Below are positions 26,065 to 35,749 of a DNA stretch of 64,000 nt, piece after piece (positions within the stretch are counted from its first letter, which is position 1; the number at the start of each line of letters is the position of its first letter). The stretch covers positions 124,001 to 188,000 of the forward strand of contig NZ_CP041616.1 of assembly GCF_007197575.1 (NCBI RefSeq), given 5' to 3'. The position numbers were made by a program, and so were the translations under genes. This DNA is from Ornithinimicrobium ciconiae (GTDB taxonomy: Bacteria > Actinomycetota > Actinomycetes > Actinomycetales > Dermatophilaceae). A model generated the notes under the pieces. It made no database searches. It saw only the letters and a program-made list of their open reading frames with translations, and was not told the DNA's origin.

Positions 26065-27940
26065 CGGGACTCTGCTGCTCCGAACCCCCGGAGGGCAGGC
26101 GCAGCTCCGGATGGCTCGTGCCGCCCTTCAGCGCCCGGAGCGCATAAAGGATGCAGGCCAGGTCCACGAGTTCCTGGGTCAGGGCTCCGGCGACCGCCGG
26201 GATGTGCCCGAACGCGGCGACCACCATGAGGCCCAGGCTGAGCACGACGCCGATCCAGATCGCGGTGAGGGCCACCCGGTAGGTGTGCCGACCGATGGTG
26301 ACCGCCTGGACGACCTTGCCCACGTCGTCCTTCATGATCACCACGTCTGCCGACTCGCTCGCTGCGGTCGAGCCACGGGCACCCATCGCGATCCCCACGT
26401 CTGCGGCCGCTAGGACGGGAGCATCATTGACCCCGTCGCCGACCATGACGACGATCGGGGGCAACTCGCCGACCAACCGGACCTTGTCCTCCGGCAGGAG
26501 CCCACCGTGGGCCTCGTCAATCCCTGCCTGGGTAGCCAGCGAGCGGGCGGTCGCCTCGTTGTCGCCGGTCAGCATCACGACCCGGCCCACCCCCTCCTCG
26601 CGCAAGATCCGGACCGTCGCGGCGGCGTTCTCGCGCAGGGTGTCCCGCAGGATCAGGGAGCCCACCCATCGCCCGTCGACCGCCACCGCAACAGCGGTGT
26701 GGCCCGGCTCGAGCTCCGGGAAGGTGGCGGTGGGGTCGACCTCCTGGACGAAACGCAGCTTGCCGACCCGCACGGTGTGGCCGTCGACCATCGCCTCAAC
26801 CCCGTTGGTTGCGGTCTCGCTCGCCGAGTCAACGGGAGACAGTGCCAACCCCCTGTCGTGGGCGGCCTGCATCACCCCCGCTGCCAGCACGTGGGAGGAC
26901 CCTTGCTCGGCCGAGGCGGCGAGTCTCAACAGCTCGTCCGGATCTGCACCCTCGACAGGGTCGATCTCAGTCAGCGCTGGTCGGCCGTGCGTGAGGGTGC
27001 CCGTCTTGTCGAAGGCGACCGACCGCACCCGCGCCAGCGCCTCCAGCGTCCCGCCGCCCTTGACCACGACACCGGAACGGGCCGAGCGGCTCATACCGCC
27101 CAGGAAGGCGACCGGCGCGGCGATCAGCAGGGGGCACGGGGTCGCGAGCACCAGCACCTCCGCGAAGCGCACTGGGTCTCCGGAGGCCCACCACGCGATG
27201 CCGGCGATCACCAGGGACACGACGGTGAAGGGAACGGCGAACCGGTCGGCGAGCCGCACGGTCGGTGCCTTGGACTCCTGGGCCTCGGTCACCAGGGTCA
27301 GGATCTGTTGATACTGCGAGTCTGCGGCGGAGGCACTCGCGCGTATCCGCAGGGCCACCTCTCCGTTGACCGCTCCGCTCATCACCGACTCGCCCCGCAC
27401 CCGCTCGACCGGCAGGCTCTCACCGGTCAGCGACGACTCGTCAAAGACGCCCACCTCATCCAGCAGCTCGCCGTCGACAGGGACGACCTCTGCGGGGCGC
27501 ACGAGCAGCACGTCACCGATCTGCACCGCTGCGATGTCAACATCCTGGACCTGGCCGTCCTCAGCCAGTCGTCGGGCTCGCTGCGGGGCGCCCTCCAGCA
27601 GGGCGGTCAGCTCCGAGCGGGCCCGCCGGGCCGCGAACTCCTCCAGCGCCTCGCCACCGCTGAGCATCAGCACGATGATCAGGCCCGCGACATACTCCCC
27701 CACCGCGATGGTCGCGACCATCGCCACGACGGCGAGGATGTCGAGGCCGTAGTGCCCACGCAGTATGTCGCGCACCATCCCGACTGCGGTGTGGATCACG
27801 ACAGCGCCCACGTAGAGACTGGCCAGCCAACGCGCAGCCTCGCCCTGACCCGACGCGAGCAGGCCAAGGACCACCGCCAGCACTGCGACCGTCAGTGCGA
27901 CGACCGGATAGGTGACGATGAGGACGCGTGCCTTGCGCAT
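26033..27940 (-). CDS. P1B-type heavy-metal ATPase with TPC transport motif
   Basis: 635 residues. A-domain TGES (172-175), transport motif TPC (267-269, in LATPCPLLIA), phosphorylated D311 in DKTGTLTHG, and GDGVNDAP in the P domain. TPC replaces the CPC of Cu pumps and SPC of P1B-4 pumps, so the metal is uncertain. The usual His-Pro pair of P1B N domains reads SSHVLA. No N-terminal metal-binding domain. Expected to pump a divalent metal out of the cell. Next to the ECF42 operon, tail to tail. Confidence 0.87.
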   Translation of the reverse strand: MRKARVLIVTYPVVALTVAVLAVVLGLLASGQGEAARWLASLYVGAVVIHTAVGMVRDILRGHYGLDILAVVAMVATIAVGEYVAGLIIVLMLSGGEALEEFAARRARSELTALLEGAPQRARRLAEDGQVQDVDIAAVQIGDVLLVRPAEVVPVDGELLDEVGVFDESSLTGESLPVERVRGESVMSGAVNGEVALRIRASASAADSQYQQILTLVTEAQESKAPTVRLADRFAVPFTVVSLVIAGIAWWASGDPVRFAEVLVLATPCPLLIAAPVAFLGGMSRSARSGVVVKGGGTLEALARVRSVAFDKTGTLTHGRPALTEIDPVEGADPDELLRLAASAEQGSSHVLAAGVMQAAHDRGLALSPVDSASETATNGVEAMVDGHTVRVGKLRFVQEVDPTATFPELEPGHTAVAVAVDGRWVGSLILRDTLRENAAATVRILREEGVGRVVMLTGDNEATARSLATQAGIDEAHGGLLPEDKVRLVGELPPIVVMVGDGVNDAPVLAAADVGIAMGARGSTAASESADVVIMKDDVGKVVQAVTIGRHTYRVALTAIWIGVVLSLGLMVVAAFGHIPAVAGALTQELVDLACILYALRALKGGTSHPELRLPSGGSEQQSPVSLRAGRADG

Positions 27941-27998
27941 GCTCCATATCTATCGGATTTTGCCGACTGATGCCACGGAGGAGAGGCTTGGCTCAGCC

Positions 27999-29504
27999 CT
28001 ACCGCACCGAGGTGACGAGCTCGCTGGCTGTGTCGAACTCGTCCTCCAGCTCGGGGTTCTCCTGATAGGTCATGTTGCTGACGACAATCGCCACGACCAG
28101 GTTGAGCAGGAAGCCCGGCAGGATCTCGTAGACGGTGAAGATCGAGGCGTCCGTCCAGCCCTCCAGTGCATCCCACAGGAAGACGGTCACCGCGCCGGTG
28201 ATCATGCCGACCAGGGCGCCCCAGTTGCTGAGCTTGCGCCAGAACAGGCTGAGCAGCACGATCGGCCCGAAGGCGGCACCGAAACCGGCCCAGGCAAAGC
28301 CGACCAGCTCGAGGATGGTGTCGTTGGGGTTGAGAGCCAGCAGGATCGCGACGAGCGCCACCCCGAGGACGCACAGCCGGCCCAGAAGCACGAGGCGCTG
28401 CTGGCTGGGCGGCTCCTTGGCCCGGACCCGATAGAGATCCTCCACCAGCGCCGAGGAGCAGACGATCAGCTGGCTGGACAGGGTCGACATGATCGCCGCG
28501 AGCACCGCGGCCAGCACCAGGCCGGCGATGAACGGGTGCAGGAGGGCCTGGGACATGACCAGGACGATGGTCTCGGGGTTGTCCAGGGTGACGTCGCTGC
28601 GCTGGATGTAGGCGATGCCGATGAACCCGGAGACCACCGCTCCGACGAGGGAGACGATCATCCAGGTGATGCTGATGCGACGGGCCGGCTTGGCGCTCGC
28701 GACGCTGCGCAGCGCCATGAAGCGCACGATGATGTGTGGCTGACCGACATAGCCCAGGCCCCAGGCCAGTGAGGAGATGATCCCGAACCACACCAGGGTG
28801 TCCATGTTGGCGGGGAACAGGCCGGACAGCTCCGCGCCGGACTCGCTGATGCCGTCCTGCACGTCGGACAGCCCGCCGACGGTGAAGAAGGCGATGAGCG
28901 GCACGATGACCAGCGCGATCACCATCATCAGCCCCTGCACCACGTCCGTGAGCGAGGCTCCCAGGAACCCACCGAAGAGGGTGTAGAGCAGGGTGACGCC
29001 GGCCACGAGCAGCATCCCGACCTGATAGTTGGAGTCGAACGAGGACTCGAAGAAGACACCACCGGCGACCATGCCGGAGGAGACATAGAAGGTGAAGAAG
29101 ATGAGGATGATCAGGCCCGAGACGATGCGCAGCAGCCGGGACCGGTCGTGCAGCCGGTTCTCGAAGAAGCTGGGGATCGTGATGGAGTTCTGCGCCACCT
29201 CGGTGTAGGCGCGCAGGCGGGGCGCCACGACGAGCCAGTTGAGGTAGGCACCCACCGTGAGACCGATCGCGATCCAAGCCTCGATCAGCCCGGCGGCGTA
29301 GATGGCGCCGGGCAGGCCCATCATCAGCCAGCCCGACATGTCGGAGGCACCGGCGCTCAGGGCTGCCGTCATGGGGTTGAGCCCACGCCCGGCGAGCATG
29401 TAGTCCTCGTGGCTGCTGGTCTTGCGGAAGGCGTAATAGCCGATTCCGATCATCGCCAGGAAGTAGACACCGATCGCGAGCAACTGGAAGTTGGTGTCGG
29501 ACAT
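27999..29504 (-). CDS. putP: Sodium/proline symporter
   Basis: 501 residues, about 13 membrane spans, solute:sodium symporter family. Sodium and proline site helices include YMLAGRGLNPMTAALSAGASDMSGWLMMGLPG near the N-terminus, and GLGYVGQPHIIVRFMAL. It imports proline with Na+ as nutrient or osmoprotectant. GGAG lies just before the ATG at 29502-29504. Isolated gene, no putA nearby. Confidence 0.92.
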   Translation of the reverse strand: MSDTNFQLLAIGVYFLAMIGIGYYAFRKTSSHEDYMLAGRGLNPMTAALSAGASDMSGWLMMGLPGAIYAAGLIEAWIAIGLTVGAYLNWLVVAPRLRAYTEVAQNSITIPSFFENRLHDRSRLLRIVSGLIILIFFTFYVSSGMVAGGVFFESSFDSNYQVGMLLVAGVTLLYTLFGGFLGASLTDVVQGLMMVIALVIVPLIAFFTVGGLSDVQDGISESGAELSGLFPANMDTLVWFGIISSLAWGLGYVGQPHIIVRFMALRSVASAKPARRISITWMIVSLVGAVVSGFIGIAYIQRSDVTLDNPETIVLVMSQALLHPFIAGLVLAAVLAAIMSTLSSQLIVCSSALVEDLYRVRAKEPPSQQRLVLLGRLCVLGVALVAILLALNPNDTILELVGFAWAGFGAAFGPIVLLSLFWRKLSNWGALVGMITGAVTVFLWDALEGWTDASIFTVYEILPGFLLNLVVAIVVSNMTYQENPELEDEFDTASELVTSVR

Positions 29505-29581
29505 AGGAGTCTCCCGTTCGTAGGGCCAGCGAGTCTAGCGAGGAATCTCCTGAGTGAACAGGGAAACGCGCAGTCTGGTGC

Positions 29582-30073
29582 CTACTCCTGCTCGCCCGCC
29601 AGGTCCGCGGCGAGCTCAGCCTCGTCCTCCTCCGAGAGGGAGGTCTGCAGCACGGTTCCGCCGAACTCCGCCATGGCCTTGTTGAACTTGTCCTCGGTGA
29701 TCTTGCCGGCCATGACCACCACCGCCGCGCTGCCCGGGGTGAGCATGCCCTCGACGCGCTCCCGGAAGGACCTGTCGATCCCGGCCTTGCTCAGCTTGCC
29801 GCTGAGGGCACCGAAGGCCCCGCCGAGCAGCAGCCCCAGGCCGGGGGCCAGGAAGAGCAGGCCCACCAGGACTCCCCAGAGTCCGCCGGCGGTGGCCGAG
29901 GCACCGACGATCTTCTGCGGCATCTCGACATGCTTCTTGCCCTTGTCGTCGATGTGCACCGTGGCCAGGCCGTTGAGTTCGACGACGAAGTCTCGCTGCA
30001 GGTCCATCACCTTGTTGTAGGCGCGGTCTGCCGTCTCGTGGTCGTCGTAACCGATGATGATGAGTTCAGACAT
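29582..30073 (-). CDS. DUF1269-family membrane-associated protein
   Basis: 163 residues. Starts MSELIIIGYDDHETADRAYNKVMDLQRD, as in the DUF1269 family. A central Gly-rich hydrophobic stretch (GGLWGVLVGLLFLAPGLGLLLGGAFGALSGKLS) could form a hairpin in the membrane. It ends with an acidic SEEDEAELAADLAGEQE tail. Function unknown; relatives are often stress-linked. Confidence 0.8.
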   Translation of the reverse strand: MSELIIIGYDDHETADRAYNKVMDLQRDFVVELNGLATVHIDDKGKKHVEMPQKIVGASATAGGLWGVLVGLLFLAPGLGLLLGGAFGALSGKLSKAGIDRSFRERVEGMLTPGSAAVVVMAGKITEDKFNKAMAEFGGTVLQTSLSEEDEAELAADLAGEQE

Positions 30074-30135
30074 CTAAGGTTCTCCCAGATCCGGGGCCGC
30101 CGAGCTAGTCCCGGGAGCGCACCCACTCAGTATCC

Positions 30136-30151
30136 CGCACCCAGGGGTGCG
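30136..30151. terminator. Small hairpin after the LLM oxidoreductase gene
   Basis: CGCACC (30136-30141) and GGTGCG (30146-30151) with a four-base loop, just past the end of the minus-strand LLM gene. Confidence 0.4.
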
Positions 30152-30155
30152 CGCG

Positions 30156-31187
30156 CTATACCCCCTGCGGATGACTTTGGTCAGTTCCCCTGTGCTGCAG
30201 CCGAGCAAGGGCGGCATCGGACGCGTCCTGCGCAGCTCGATCGAAGGTCGAGCTGAAGGCGATGACCTCGGCGGCACCGGTGCGAGCGACCAGGTCGCGC
30301 AGTCTCTGGGCGACCTGGTCCGCCGTGCCGTGCACGGTGCGTTCCACGTGCTCCTCCACCAGTGCCTGCTGACGGCCAGTGAGCCCGTGCGGCTCATGGT
30401 CCGACAGGGGTGGAAAGGCGCCGGTGGACCGCGACGCCACCATCGCCCAGGCCTCGGGCAGCGCAAGGTCGCGAGCGCGCTCCGGGGTCTGGGCGATGAG
30501 GACGTCTGCACTGATGATCAGGTGCGGCTCGGGCCAGTGGGCGCTGGGGCGGAACTGGCGCCGGTAGTCGGACAACGGCTCCAGGTCGCCGTGGAGCACC
30601 GGCCCACCAACCACGACGGGGAGCCCACGCTCTGCGGCGGTGGCGAGTCCGGAACCGGTCGCGAGGACAAAGAGGGGTGGTGCGGCGATCCCGGGTGGCA
30701 TGACGGTCACCGGCCTGGTGTCGTCGAGGAACTCCTGGAGGGCGCCCAGGTCCTGCGCGAAGTTCTCGGGCCGGTACTGCGTGACACCGAGCGCTTCGCG
30801 CACCGGGGCTGTGAATCCGAGGGACCGCCCGACGCCCAGATCGATGCGGCCGGGGTGCAGGGCCGCCAGCATCCGAGCCTGCTCCGCCACGATGAGCGGC
30901 CGGTGGTTGGGGAGCATGATCCCGCCCGAGCCGACCCGGATCCGTCGGGTGGCGGCTGCGACCGCCGCCATCAGCACCGGCGGACTCCCACTGGCGATCC
31001 CAGGCACCGCGTGGTGCTCGGCGACCCAGAACCGGTGGAATCCGAGCTCCTCGGCGCGCACGGCCCGATCGACGGTGGCCCGCAGCGCGACCCCCGCCTG
31101 CTCACCCTGACGGATGCGGGAGCGGTCGAGCAGGGAGAGCGGCACGCCCAGGACCAGCGCGCTCGGAGTCTGCGTCAGCCCATCCAT
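30156..31187 (-). CDS. LLM-class (luciferase-like) flavin-dependent oxidoreductase
   Basis: 343 residues, TIM barrel. ALVLGVPLSLLDRSRIRQG at the start, EELGFHRFWVAEHHAVPGIASGSPPVL, RIRVGSGGIMLPNHRPLIVAEQ and HPGRIDLGVGRS are standard for the YhbW/MsnO8-like branch of bacterial luciferase-like monooxygenases. Uses FMN or F420; substrate unknown. Monocistronic, divergent from the ankyrin gene by 26 bp. Confidence 0.88.
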   Translation of the reverse strand: MDGLTQTPSALVLGVPLSLLDRSRIRQGEQAGVALRATVDRAVRAEELGFHRFWVAEHHAVPGIASGSPPVLMAAVAAATRRIRVGSGGIMLPNHRPLIVAEQARMLAALHPGRIDLGVGRSLGFTAPVREALGVTQYRPENFAQDLGALQEFLDDTRPVTVMPPGIAAPPLFVLATGSGLATAAERGLPVVVGGPVLHGDLEPLSDYRRQFRPSAHWPEPHLIISADVLIAQTPERARDLALPEAWAMVASRSTGAFPPLSDHEPHGLTGRQQALVEEHVERTVHGTADQVAQRLRDLVARTGAAEVIAFSSTFDRAAQDASDAALARLQHRGTDQSHPQGV

Positions 31188-31213
31188 AGTGACGTCGACC
31201 GTACGCTGTCACG

Positions 31214-31594
31214 ATGGAGGAACCCAGCCAGGAGTCGGTCGAGTTCGCCCACCAGCTGATGGATCTCGCGCGGCAGGGGGCGACGGCTCAGCTCGTTGCC
31301 TATCTGGACGCCGGGGCTCCACCCAATCTCACCGACGCATCGGGCAACACGCTGCTGATGCTCGCGGCCTATCACGGCCACGCCGACCTGGTCCGTGAGC
31401 TGGCGTCCCGAGGAGCCGACGTCGACCGGCTCAACGACCGCGGACAGTCGCCTCTGGCGGGCGCGATCTTCAAGGGTGAGCCGGCCGTGGTGGCCGCCCT
31501 GCTGGAGCATGGCGCGGACCCCGAGGCGGGAGCGCCGACTGCTCGCGCGACGGCCGAGATGTTTGGCAAGACCGACCTGCTCCCGCCCCCCTGA
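31214..31594 (+). CDS. Ankyrin-repeat protein
   Basis: 126 residues with about three ankyrin repeats: ATAQLVAYLDAGAPPNLTDASGNTLLMLAAYHGHADLVRELASRGADVDRLNDRGQSPLAGAIFKGEPAVVAALLEHGADPEAGA. Cytoplasmic, no signal. Typical of small actinobacterial ankyrin proteins that bind a partner, commonly an enzyme. Here it stands alone between LLM and GNAT genes. Confidence 0.88.
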   Translation: MEEPSQESVEFAHQLMDLARQGATAQLVAYLDAGAPPNLTDASGNTLLMLAAYHGHADLVRELASRGADVDRLNDRGQSPLAGAIFKGEPAVVAALLEHGADPEAGAPTARATAEMFGKTDLLPPP

Positions 31595-31656
31595 CACCTC
31601 CTCGACGACCGGAAATCCCGATGCGCCGCCCCCCGCAGACGTGATGCGATCACCGC

Positions 31657-32559
31657 ATGACGATCACACTGGACCGGCCAAGGCTGCGTGACCTCGACGG
31701 CGTCGTCGAGGCGCTGCGCAGTTGGCAAGAGGACAGCACACCCTTCCAGCTGCACCCGGGCGACCTGGGTTGGCTCTGGCGCACGGGAACCGACGCCACG
31801 ACCGCTGCTGTGCGCACCTGGACGCGCGACGGTGGGCTGGTCGCGATCGGCATACTCGACGGCCCTGACCTGCTCCGCCTCGCGATGGCACCGACGGCGC
31901 ACCGGGACGAAGAACTGGCCCAGCACCTGGCAGCGGATCTGTCGGCACCGGAGCGGGGAGTGTTGCCAGCCGGGACGGTGTCGCTGGAGTCACCTCCGGG
32001 AGCGCTGCTGCCCGAGCTCCTCGACGAGTCCGGCTGGCACGCCGATGAGGTGTGGACCCCGCTGCGTCGCGACCTGAGCGACCCCGTCGAGAACCCGGGA
32101 GTCCGGATCGAGACGGTCGGACCAGCCGACGCTCCGGACTGGGCGCGGGTGCAGAAGTCCGCCTTCGGCTCCGCCCTGAGCCTGGAGGAGATGGTGCACC
32201 GCTGGCACGCGATGGCTCAGGGAATCCCGTATGCCGATGCCCGCTCCCTCGTCGCCCGCGACAGTGCCAACGCTGCCGTGGCAGCGATCACCGTGTGGTC
32301 GGCGGGGCCGGGACGCTGTGGTCTGATCGAGCCGATGGGTGTGCACGAGGACCACCGCGGCCACGGATACGGCCGTGCGATCACGATGGCCGCAGCGGCG
32401 GCGCTGCGCGACCTCGGATCCTCGGCCGTCCTGGTGGCCACGCCCAGCGCCAACGTCGGCGCCGTCGCCGCCTATCGGTCAGCTGGGTTTGCGGCGCTGC
32501 CCGAGAGGGTGGACCGTCAGCGGCCCCCACACCGCGGTTCGGCCACCATAGGGGCATGA
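31657..32559 (+). CDS. GNAT-family acetyltransferase with two GNAT-like domains
   Basis: 300 residues. A degenerate N-terminal GNAT half is followed by an active-looking C-terminal half: IEPMGVHEDHRGHGYGRAITMAAAAALRDLG is the acetyl-CoA pyrophosphate loop, ANVGAVAAYRSAGF the terminal strand. Stop overlaps the HAD gene start (ATGA), so GNAT, HAD and lyase form one operon. Confidence 0.85.
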   Translation: MTITLDRPRLRDLDGVVEALRSWQEDSTPFQLHPGDLGWLWRTGTDATTAAVRTWTRDGGLVAIGILDGPDLLRLAMAPTAHRDEELAQHLAADLSAPERGVLPAGTVSLESPPGALLPELLDESGWHADEVWTPLRRDLSDPVENPGVRIETVGPADAPDWARVQKSAFGSALSLEEMVHRWHAMAQGIPYADARSLVARDSANAAVAAITVWSAGPGRCGLIEPMGVHEDHRGHGYGRAITMAAAAALRDLGSSAVLVATPSANVGAVAAYRSAGFAALPERVDRQRPPHRGSATIGA

Positions 32560-33233
32560 GCGACACATCTGCCCCCATCGCCGCCATCGTCTTTGACATG
32601 GACGGTGTGCTGACCGACACCGAGACCATCTGGGACGAGGTGCGCCGCGGCCTGGCCGCGCAGGATGACCTCCCGTGGCCCGAGGGTGCCACCGAGGCGA
32701 TGATGGGTATGTCGACCCCCGAGTGGGCGCACTACCTCACCACCACCGTCGGCATCCGCGGGGACGCCGCCCAGCGCACCCTGGAGGGGATGGCCGCACG
32801 CTATCGCCAGCACCTGCCGACGATGCCCGGCGCCGTGGAGGCAGTGCGTCGGCTAGGCTCGCGCTGGCCGCTGGGGCTGGCCTCGTCCTCACCCCGCACC
32901 CTGATCGACTCCTCGCTGGAGGCGCTCGGCCTGACCGACCAGTTCCAGGTGTCGGTCTCGACGGAGGAGGTTGCTGCCGGCAAGCCCGCACCGGACGGCT
33001 ATCTGCGGGCCTGCGACCTGCTCGGCGTCGACCCGGGCTCGGCCGTGGCGATCGAGGACTCCAGCAACGGGATCCGCTCCGCCGCCGCCGCAGGACTGCA
33101 GGTCATCGCCATCCCGCACCAGGCCTTCCCCCCGGCCCAGGACGCGCTGGCCCTGGCCGCCGTCGTCGTGGGCAACCTCGATGAGGTGACCCCCGACCTG
33201 GTGGCCGGACTCGCCGGATCGGCAGACCGATGA
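32556..33233 (+). CDS. HAD-superfamily phosphatase (beta-phosphoglucomutase/CbbY type)
   Basis: 225 residues. Motif I DMDGVLTD (nucleophile D14, acid/base D16), motif II GLASSSPRTL, motif III lysine in AAGKPAPDGYLRAC, motif IV VAIEDSSNGIRSA. The helical cap between residues 20 and 90 fits subclass IA. A sugar-phosphate substrate is likely. Overlaps its neighbours by four bases on each side. Confidence 0.88.
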   Translation: MSDTSAPIAAIVFDMDGVLTDTETIWDEVRRGLAAQDDLPWPEGATEAMMGMSTPEWAHYLTTTVGIRGDAAQRTLEGMAARYRQHLPTMPGAVEAVRRLGSRWPLGLASSSPRTLIDSSLEALGLTDQFQVSVSTEEVAAGKPAPDGYLRACDLLGVDPGSAVAIEDSSNGIRSAAAAGLQVIAIPHQAFPPAQDALALAAVVVGNLDEVTPDLVAGLAGSADR

Positions 33234-34294
33234 CGCTCTGGTTCAGCAATCCCGCTGCCCGACAGTGGCCCTCGACCGACGGTGCAGCAGTCGATGCCGT
33301 CCGTGTCTTCCACCGCGGTCTGGACGGCTATGCGCCGACGCCTCTGGTCGACCTGCCTGCCCTGGCCGCCGAGCTCGGTGTGGGCCGGGTGCTGGTCAAG
33401 GACGAGTCTGCGCGCCTCGGGCTGCCCGCCTTCAAGATCCTCGGGGCCTCGTGGGCCTGTCGGCAGGCGCTCGATCGCACTCCGGGGGCCACGCTGGTGA
33501 CCGCCACGGACGGCAACCACGGCCGGGCAGTCGCGCGGATGGCCCGCGAACTGGGCACGGGCGCAACGATCTTCGTCCCCGCCGTCATGCCGGAGAGCAC
33601 CGCGACGCTCATCGCCTCCGAAGGCGCCGAGGTCATCCGGGTGGCCGGTGACTATGACGAGACGGTGCGCACCGCCGCCGCGTATGCCGACGAGCAGGGA
33701 AGTGCGTCCGGCGCACCCCGCGCACTGGTGCAGGACACCGCCTGGGAGGGATATGAGGAGGTGCCGCAGTGGATCGTCCACGGCTACGCGACGCTGCCCG
33801 AGGAGGTGGACGAGGCGCTGGGCCGTCAGCCGGACCTGTTTGCCGTCCCGGTCGGGGTGGGCTCGCTGGCTCAGGCAGTCGTGTCCCACTACCGTCACGG
33901 GACCAGCGGCACCCCCGGCACCCCCCGCACCAGTGTCCTCGCGGTCGAGCCCGACTCAGCGGCGTGCGTGCTCACCAGCCTGCGCGACGGCATACCCACC
34001 TCGGTGCCCACCGCAGCGACGGTGATGGCGGGCCTGAACTGCGGCACTGTCTCCAGCCTGGCCTGGCCGGTGCTGCGCGAGGGGTGTGACGCCGCGGTGG
34101 CGGTCAGCGACGAGGCGGCACTGACCGCCTCCCGCGATCTCGGCGAGCTCGGCGTCTCATCGGGACCGTGCGGTGCCGCCACGCTTGCCGGCGTGCGGGC
34201 AGCCCTCAGTGATCCGGACCGCAGGGCAGACCTCGCCTTGCCTCCGGACGCCGTCGTCGTCCTGCTGTCGACGGAGGGCGTCGACTCGGCCTGA
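33230..34294 (+). CDS. PLP-dependent ammonia-lyase (diaminopropionate ammonia-lyase-like)
   Basis: 354 residues, fold type II PLP enzyme. PLP lysine in LGLPAFKILGASWA, TATDGNHGRAVARMA, phosphate-binding VGVGSLAQAV (in place of the common GGGG loop), and VMAGLNCGTVS. The order and motifs fit the diaminopropionate ammonia-lyase group, slightly short of the usual roughly 400 residues. Would release ammonia and a keto acid from 2,3-diaminopropionate or a related amino acid. Last gene of the operon. Confidence 0.8.
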   Translation: MTLWFSNPAARQWPSTDGAAVDAVRVFHRGLDGYAPTPLVDLPALAAELGVGRVLVKDESARLGLPAFKILGASWACRQALDRTPGATLVTATDGNHGRAVARMARELGTGATIFVPAVMPESTATLIASEGAEVIRVAGDYDETVRTAAAYADEQGSASGAPRALVQDTAWEGYEEVPQWIVHGYATLPEEVDEALGRQPDLFAVPVGVGSLAQAVVSHYRHGTSGTPGTPRTSVLAVEPDSAACVLTSLRDGIPTSVPTAATVMAGLNCGTVSSLAWPVLREGCDAAVAVSDEAALTASRDLGELGVSSGPCGAATLAGVRAALSDPDRRADLALPPDAVVVLLSTEGVDSA

Positions 34295-34381
34295 CCGCGA
34301 GTCTGACCGTCGGCACTGGCCCGTCTCGGCCTGACCCGCTCGGCCGTTGCTCCGCTGACCGACGACCCGATCAACCTGGGG

Positions 34382-34627
34382 TCAGACGCTGTCCCCGCGC
34401 CAGTAGTTGTTGGCGGCTGCGATCGTGGCGAACTCGACGGCCACGACGTGGCCCGCCGCCGTCAACGAGTCGGCGCTCGTCGCGTAGCCGGGCCGCAGCA
34501 CCTGCCGGACCTCCGCGTCGGGCTGCATCGCCCCGATCGTCTTGCGGGCCATGGTGATCGCCAGTTCGCGGCCCTCCTGCGGCGTGGCGGTGATCAGTGT
34601 GTTTCCCGGGACGAGTTCCACGGTCAT
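34382..34627 (-). CDS. Small conserved-looking protein, function unknown
   Basis: 81 residues, MTVELVPGNTLITATPQEGRELAITM at the start and VVAVEFATIAAANNYWRGDSV at the end. GAGGAGAAGG directly before the ATG supports it as a real gene. No signal peptide or known domain recognised. Monocistronic, between the lyase operon and purU. Confidence 0.65.
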   Translation of the reverse strand: MTVELVPGNTLITATPQEGRELAITMARKTIGAMQPDAEVRQVLRPGYATSADSLTAAGHVVAVEFATIAAANNYWRGDSV

Positions 34628-34842
34628 CCTTCTCCTCTGTCGGCGGTGTCCGCTCCAACGCGGTCCTGTCTGCCGATCGTGGCACCGAACGCGATCCTGA
34701 TCCATGCTCCATATGCGGTAAACCCGAGATATGGCTCCAGTGGGGAGAGGTGGCTACGCACCGCATCCCTCGGCGATGAGTCCGACCCGGACCCGCTAGT
34801 GCCAAGATGTCCGAACGGCGATCGTCCAGGGAAGGAACCCTC

Positions 34843-35745
34843 ATGACCCAGCCAGCTCCCCCACCGGCACCCGGCGGGCTGCCCCAGGGTCCGGCATACG
34901 TCCTGACCCTTGACGCTCCGGAACGCCCCGGTCTCGCCCACTTGGTGACCGGCTTCCTGCAGGACTGGCACGCCGACATCCTCGAGCTCAAGCAGTTCGA
35001 CGACTTCCGCGCCGGACGCTTCTTCCTCCGGGTCCACTTCGTGCTCGACCAGGCACATGACGACCCCGGTGAGGAGGGTCTGCGCACGGCCTTCACCCCG
35101 CTGGCCGAAGGGGTCGAGGGGGCGTTCACGATCCGTGGCGCAGCGACCCGACGGCGTGTGCTGATCATGGTCTCCAAGTTCCCCCACGCCCTCAACGACT
35201 TGCTCTTTCGCGCCCGCAACGACGAGTTGGGCGCCGAGATCGTGGCGGTGGCTTCCAACCATCCGGACTCCCAGCAGCTCGTGGAGTGGCATGGGGTCCC
35301 GTTCTTTCACATCCCGATCACCCGGGAGACCAAGCGCCAGGCCGAGGCTGAGCTGCTCGAGCTCATCGACCGGTTCGACGTGGAACTGGTGGTGCTGGCG
35401 CGCTATATGCAGATCTTCAGCGACGACCTGTCGCGACGGCTCAGCGGGCGAGCGATCAATATCCACCACTCGTTCCTGCCCAGTTTCAAGGGAGCCAAGC
35501 CCTATCACCAGGCGTATGACCGTGGGGTCAAGACGGTCGGGGCCACCGCGCACTATGTCTCCAGCGACCTGGACGAGGGGCCGATCATCGCGCAGAGCGT
35601 GCAGGAGGTGGACCACGCCTTCGGTCCCGAGGAACTGATCGCGACCGGTCGGGACACCGAGTGCAAGGCACTGTCCAACGCCGTCCGCTGGCACTGCGAG
35701 GGTCGGGTCTTCCTGCACGAGCACCGGACCGTGATCCTGCGCTGA
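34843..35745 (+). CDS. purU: Formyltetrahydrofolate deformylase
   Basis: 300 residues. N-terminal ACT domain (YVLTLDAPERPGLAHLVTGFLQDW) and C-terminal formyl-transferase fold (RRVLIMVSKFPHALNDLLFR, INIHHSFLPSFKGAKPYHQAYDRGVK) with the catalytic Asn-His...Asp set (N and H in INIHHSFLPSF, D in SSDLDEGPII). Releases formate from 10-formyl-THF, feeding purine synthesis and balancing one-carbon pools. GAAGGAA ribosome site before ATG 34843; a longer upstream frame is less likely. Last clearly core gene before the accessory zone. Confidence 0.93.
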   Translation: MTQPAPPPAPGGLPQGPAYVLTLDAPERPGLAHLVTGFLQDWHADILELKQFDDFRAGRFFLRVHFVLDQAHDDPGEEGLRTAFTPLAEGVEGAFTIRGAATRRRVLIMVSKFPHALNDLLFRARNDELGAEIVAVASNHPDSQQLVEWHGVPFFHIPITRETKRQAEAELLELIDRFDVELVVLARYMQIFSDDLSRRLSGRAINIHHSFLPSFKGAKPYHQAYDRGVKTVGATAHYVSSDLDEGPIIAQSVQEVDHAFGPEELIATGRDTECKALSNAVRWHCEGRVFLHEHRTVILR

Positions 35746-35749
35746 CCTT

